Assembly (NCBI GenBank): GCA_964558365.1
Contig: CAZLCC010000012.1
Coordinates: 1 to 64,000, forward strand
Source: CAZLCC01 sp964558365
Lineage (GTDB): Bacteria > Patescibacteriota > Saccharimonadia > Saccharimonadales > Saccharimonadaceae
Direction of reading: 5' to 3'
Length of the DNA: 64,000 nucleotides
A program made the position numbers and the translations under genes. Below, piece after piece: positions 60,131 through 64,000 of this stretch; within the stretch, counting starts at the first letter, position 1; each line of letters opens with the position of its first letter. The notes under the pieces are model-generated. The model saw only the letters and a list, made by a program, of their open reading frames with translations, did not search any database and was not told where the DNA came from.

Positions 60131-61027
60131 CTAAATTTGTCCGCCAAGTGCACTAAGCAATAGCAAGGCAGCAAGCGATAAAAAGATGCCTGCTTTATAT
60201 AACCCATGATGCAGCCGCCAGCTCTTTCTCATTTTTAATGGCAATTTATGCCGATTTAAGTGAGCAAGAGACGCCACCAAGAAGCCAAGTAGTAAAATAA
60301 CAACTCCGCCAAGTGCCGCCGGATTAAGCGCCTGCAAAGCGCTACCAAAGTTAGTCAGCGGGTTGGTTGAGCCTTGGGTTGCTTGGTTAAAGTTTTGCTC
60401 TTCGTTATTACTACTGCCCATTACACCGGCGTTATCTGCTTTGGACCCATAAAGTGACACAATAAGCGTCGTATCTTCTCCATCCAGCTTGCCGTTTACT
60501 ACAGCCAGTCCAATGTCGTCATATTTTTCTCCCAAAACATTCGCCTTATGACTTGGCGAGCGCATCCATGCATCAACCGCCCCTTTAGAAGACGTAAAGT
60601 TTTTTGCTAAATTTTCACCGGCAACATCATAGCTATACTCTGCTTTAGCAAACCACTGCCAAGGTTGCACGCCGTCTGGAGATTCGTGCGCCCAATACCC
60701 TTTCTCAAGCATATCTTGAGCTTTTAGGAAAGCAGCTTTGTTTAGCTTTTCATCAATATGTAACTCGCTAAGCCCACTCTCTTTGCGCTCCTGGTTTACA
60801 TCTTTAAAAATTTCGCTAACACTAACATTTGAGGTTTGGCCCAACACCGCAACCTTACCTGTTATTGCATAGTTATAAGCCACCTGCAAAAGCAACACCA
60901 ATGCAATTAACGCAACAACACCGTGCCGACGCACAAGATATGGCCGATGTTGATTCGCTTTATGCGGAATGAGCGTTTTCTTTAGCGGCTTTTTTATTTT
61001 TTTAATATGTTTCTGTTTTACTTTCAC
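60131..61027 (-). CDS. Membrane-anchored CAP/SCP-domain protein
   Basis: The 298-residue protein has a basic N-terminus, a signal-anchor helix (about 35-55), and a CAP domain (about 70-200). The CAP domain shows WAHESPDGVQPWQWFAKAEYSYDVAGENLA and AWMRSPSHKANVLGEKYDDIGLAV. Two C-terminal membrane helices follow. CAP proteins of the YkwD type are secreted and of unclear role; in this setting it may act at the host-facing surface. The start is a GTG with TATACT 10 nt upstream. Confidence 0.88.
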   Translation of the reverse strand: MKVKQKHIKKIKKPLKKTLIPHKANQHRPYLVRRHGVVALIALVLLLQVAYNYAITGKVAVLGQTSNVSVSEIFKDVNQERKESGLSELHIDEKLNKAAFLKAQDMLEKGYWAHESPDGVQPWQWFAKAEYSYDVAGENLAKNFTSSKGAVDAWMRSPSHKANVLGEKYDDIGLAVVNGKLDGEDTTLIVSLYGSKADNAGVMGSSNNEEQNFNQATQGSTNPLTNFGSALQALNPAALGGVVILLLGFLVASLAHLNRHKLPLKMRKSWRLHHGLYKAGIFLSLAALLLLSALGGQI

Positions 61028-61068
61028 AGCTAAGAACAGTATACCACTTTCGTGATTATATTATCTCA

Positions 61069-62678
61069 TTACTCTGCTAAATTACGGCGACGAAGTGTTG
61101 CAAACAGCCACCACAAGCCTGAGGCAATTCCGGCTAAAATAGCGAGCCACCAATACCAAGCTAGGCCAAGAATTTTTCCCTCTTCATCAACACCAGGAAC
61201 ATTTGCCTGCGCTGTCTTTTTTGCTGAATTTTTATCTGTCGTCGTTCCCAAAACATCGCCTTCTGTGCTACTCGCAGTTCCTGCAAAATCTACATTAAAG
61301 ATAGGATTAAATGCTGCTGCAGTAGTGAGTGATGGTGTCGCCGAGCTGGTCGTAATTAACGGTGAAGCAGATGTCTCATCATCAAAAACTATTCCACCAC
61401 CAGAACCTCCTACTTCTTCACCGTCACCACCATCTCCATCTTGTCCGCCACCAGGATTTCCCGAATCAGAAATAACGGCAGTAAAGAGTACTGCTGGGTT
61501 ACCACTTGCACCCCACCCACTGTCTGAAGCAAAGCCTGCAGTTCTTCCCGGATAAGTGCTATCCCAATACACTTCATCTTCGTTGTCATTAGCTCCTACA
61601 GAAGCGCCCGTAGCTAAAGAAACGTTAAGGGCGTTATATGGTCCATTAGACCCAGCCGGAGTATCTCCGTATGACTGAGTATTAAAAGCAACACCATAAA
61701 CGATCGTATTTGGAACAGTAATACCGCTTAAATCAAAGAGTACTACATGATTAATTCCGTTAAAACAATTGCCATTCGTATCACGCCATGCAGTTGGACT
61801 AGCGCAAGTTGGATCAGAAGTTGGGCGATATGGAATACTGAAGGTTTGCGTACGAGAAGCTATTAAACTGCCGACTGTACCGTCTTCATTAGCTTCATAA
61901 ATATTCAAAGTAATTGGATGATCAAATGTCGCTCCTGGAGTAGTTGTACAGCCCGTATTCCATGTTCCCGACTCACACGCCCAGCTACTAAGTGTAATGG
62001 CTGCCTGACTCAAATCACGACCTGTACCTGCAAAAGTAATTCTATCGCCAAATTCACTAGTCTGAGTTGCTTGATAACCAAGGCTTGGTGAATTTGAAGG
62101 CAGCGTGCCAGGAATAGAATCATGGATAACTTCCCCCGAAACAGCTGGTTTTACTGGCGGAGGAGTTGGTGTATATGTAGCAGCAGGAACAGCTGCTGGT
62201 GAAGCCGGTGCAGTAACTACAATAGCTTGAGTAGCAGCCACCCAGGAGTAAGGATTACCGACACTATCCGTAGCAGTACCAGTTATAGTATGCGTTCCTG
62301 GCGTACTGTCCCTATAATAAAAGCTTTTATTGGCCGTTCCTGACGCCATCGTTAGCGTAAGACCGCCGTTAGTCCATCCACTTGTACCATTTTCAGAAAA
62401 CTCACCTGTTGCTGAATTAGCGCTTAATAATAACTTCGTAGATGATGTATCAAGACTTTCTAGTGAACTTCCTGTATTTTGTGGATAGTCATTGCAGCTG
62501 AAGCTGCGTTGGTTTCGATATTTTGAGCAGCAGTTGTAAAGTTAAGCTGCGTGATATTAGTCGTCGCAGCACTCGCAACCTGCGATTGTGCCACCAAATA
62601 AAATGGCTGCGCGATTAACGCAGAAATTGCCATAACAGCAAATGTTATCTTTTTATTAAAAACTCCTACTACCCGCAT
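61069..62678 (-). pseudogene. Frameshifted cell-surface protein gene
   Basis: An intact signal peptide frame runs from ATG at 62678 (strong AGGAGG Shine-Dalgarno sequence) for 72 codons and stops at 62460. The large downstream frame (426 residues from its first Met at 62349) continues the protein in the -1 frame. It can be read upstream without a stop back to about 62500, giving DYPQNTGSSLESLDTSSTKL. The product would be an extracellular Ser/Thr/Gly-rich protein with a C-terminal membrane helix and an RRRN tail. The break falls near an AAAA run at about 62476-62480. It may be a mutation, a sequence error or a recoding site. Confidence 0.7.
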
Positions 62679-62767
62679 GTAGACCTCCTGATTTTTGACC
62701 TCACCACCTCGTCAAAATAAATAAATTATTTTAATAAAGTATATCACATACTAAACTTGCTTGTTTT

Positions 62768-64000
62768 TTAGGAAGCTTTTACTAAGCTAATTGCAAGTTC
62801 TTGGTCTTCAATTTTTACTTGATCTGAATATGAATATTCTTCTTGCGTTATTTTCTCACCCAAAACTTCCGTAAGAATTGTTTTTTCGTGCTCTTTAATA
62901 GCATGCTCCAAAGCTCCGTTTGCCTTCAAGCTCAGGTCAATCCGGTCATCAACATTAAGCCCAGCCTTTTTGCGTGCATTTTGCACACGACGAACCACCT
63001 CTCGCATTAAGCCTTCACGATGCAGCTCTGGCGTAATAGCAAGATCAAGCTCCAACACATCGCCCTTTTTTACTTCTTTAACGTTAAGCTCGTCTTTTAA
63101 AATATTCTCAAAATCTACAGACTCACCAAATTCTGGAACGGTAATACTCGCAAGCGGCTGGCGAACTTTGAGTTGATTTTTTGCCCTAACACTTAAACCT
63201 TCGTTTACATACTCACGAACAGTTGCCATATCTTTTATAACAAGTTCGTTAATATGACCCGCTTCCGGCCAATCTAAAAGATGAACACTTTCGCCACCCG
63301 TTAATTTTTCATAAAGTTCTTCGCTTAAAAATGGTGTGAATGGCGCAAGAATTTTTGAGAGATACACCAAAACATAATGGAGCGTTTGATAGGCATTATT
63401 TTTATCATCGCTATTTCCGCTCTTCCAGAAACGTCGACGAGAACGGCGTACATACCAGTTACTCGCATCGTCAATAAATGGCAAAAGAAGTTTTGTTGCT
63501 TCGGCAATATCATATCCGTCCATTGCTTCTTCTACTTCTTTAGATACTTGATGAAGACGACTCACAATCCATTCATCAAGCGGGTTTTGAAATTCTGCAG
63601 GATGTTCAAGCTTACCACTCCACTGCCAACCATCAACCTCAGCATACATCGTAAAGAAATCATACATATTCCAAATCATGCTAAGTTTGCGTGCCACATC
63701 GCCAACATCTTTATCTTTTAAGCTAAAGTTTTCTCCATGAGTAAGCGGTGTTGTCATCAGTAAAAACCTAAAAGAATCTGCCGAATATTCGTTCATAAGA
63801 TCCATTGGGTCAGTGTAGTTTTTGAGCTTTTTGCTCATCTTTTTGCCATCAGCCGCGTTGATAAAGCCCGTACAAATTAAATTCTTAAATGGCGACTTTC
63901 CAAAAAGTGCGACATTAACCGCCGTAAGGCTATAAAACCAACCGCGAGTTTGGTCGATTGCTTCGGTAATAAAATCTGCAGGAAAGTTATTTTCAAACTT
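62768..64000 (-). CDS. ileS: Isoleucyl-tRNA synthetase, C-terminal part (5' end outside window)
   Basis: About 410 residues are present, open to the window edge. The frame includes AIDQTRGWFYSLTAVNVALFG, the KMSKS signature as DGKKMSKKLKNYTDP, YSADSFRFLLMTTPLTHGENFSLKD, and the anticodon-binding domain with YVRRSRRRFWKSG. The C-terminus resembles the long IleRS form, with LREGLMREVVRRVQNARKKAGLNVDDRI-type sequence (here LHREGLMREVV). The stop is at 62768. Confidence 0.95.
   Translation of the reverse strand, partial: KFENNFPADFITEAIDQTRGWFYSLTAVNVALFGKSPFKNLICTGFINAADGKKMSKKLKNYTDPMDLMNEYSADSFRFLLMTTPLTHGENFSLKDKDVGDVARKLSMIWNMYDFFTMYAEVDGWQWSGKLEHPAEFQNPLDEWIVSRLHQVSKEVEEAMDGYDIAEATKLLLPFIDDASNWYVRRSRRRFWKSGNSDDKNNAYQTLHYVLVYLSKILAPFTPFLSEELYEKLTGGESVHLLDWPEAGHINELVIKDMATVREYVNEGLSVRAKNQLKVRQPLASITVPEFGESVDFENILKDELNVKEVKKGDVLELDLAITPELHREGLMREVVRRVQNARKKAGLNVDDRIDLSLKANGALEHAIKEHEKTILTEVLGEKITQEEYSYSDQVKIEDQELAISLVKAS

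Noticed and set aside
61069..62349. Sortase-anchored (LPXTG) surface protein
   Set aside because: The C-terminus has a membrane helix and a basic tail, but no LPXTG-like motif was found before it.
1..64000. tRNA or rRNA genes and CRISPR arrays
   Set aside because: No cloverleaf-like segment with a GGTTCGA-type T-loop, no rRNA core sequence and no regularly spaced repeats were noticed in the short intergenic regions.
1..64000. UGA recoded as glycine (SR1/Gracilibacteria code)
   Set aside because: Conserved proteins are intact with UGA as stop, several genes end in TGA, and RF2 is present.

Overview
The window looks like a chromosome segment from an ultra-small member of the Candidate Phyla Radiation, most likely Candidatus Saccharibacteria (TM7). 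This assignment is an inference from protein style and gene order, not from a 16S gene, because no rRNA or tRNA gene is present. The DNA is AT-rich and densely packed. It carries a Gram-positive-style division and peptidoglycan gene set. Both release factors RF1 and RF2 are present, so UGA is a stop codon, which argues against the UGA-glycine phyla SR1 and Gracilibacteria. Most genes are on the minus strand.

Bases 1-8050 hold a dcw cluster read leftwards: mraZ, rsmH, a tiny ORF, ftsL, ftsI/pbp, mraY, ftsW, murG and a partial ftsQ. Upstream of mraZ lie GTGGG repeats typical of an MraZ operator, a head-to-head pair of perfect DnaA boxes, and the terminator of the previous unit. Bases 8.1-20.5 kb carry small housekeeping operons (MBL hydrolase, inositol monophosphatase, MazG, glyS, a soluble two-component pair with recO, xseAB, a flippase-like protein, an RNA methyltransferase and rpmA). 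Bases 20.5-35.5 kb hold a response regulator and a Firmicutes-like order hpf-secA-...-prfB-ftsE-ftsX-CHAP hydrolase-ctp. An M16 peptidase and a murD2-murL pair are inserted in it; this pair is the glutamate-epimerising route to D-Glu in peptidoglycan.

Bases 33-44 kb hold serS, a PP2C phosphatase, tgt, a zincin flanked by two acidic proteins of unknown function, a PAP2/diacylglycerol-kinase pair, lysS, greA and proS. Upstream of proS is a compact locus with a promoter, a 20-codon leader ORF rich in proline codons, an antiterminator/terminator pair and a small gene. It has the layout of a ribosome-mediated attenuator. Bases 44.8-50 kb are rpsB-tsf-frr-uppS-rseP, with a foreign-looking 131-aa gene where pyrH usually sits. 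Bases 50.2-51.4 kb hold two more self-contained cassettes of small unknown genes with promoters and terminators of their own. Bases 51.4-64 kb carry rpmE-prfA-prmC, htrA, an LCP ligase, lepB, parAB, rplU, two surface proteins (one frameshifted) and the 3' part of ileS.

A recurring feature is that many genes at the head of a transcription unit have a -10 box only 5-11 nt before the start codon and no Shine-Dalgarno sequence. This predicts leaderless mRNAs. Genes inside operons usually do have a Shine-Dalgarno sequence.
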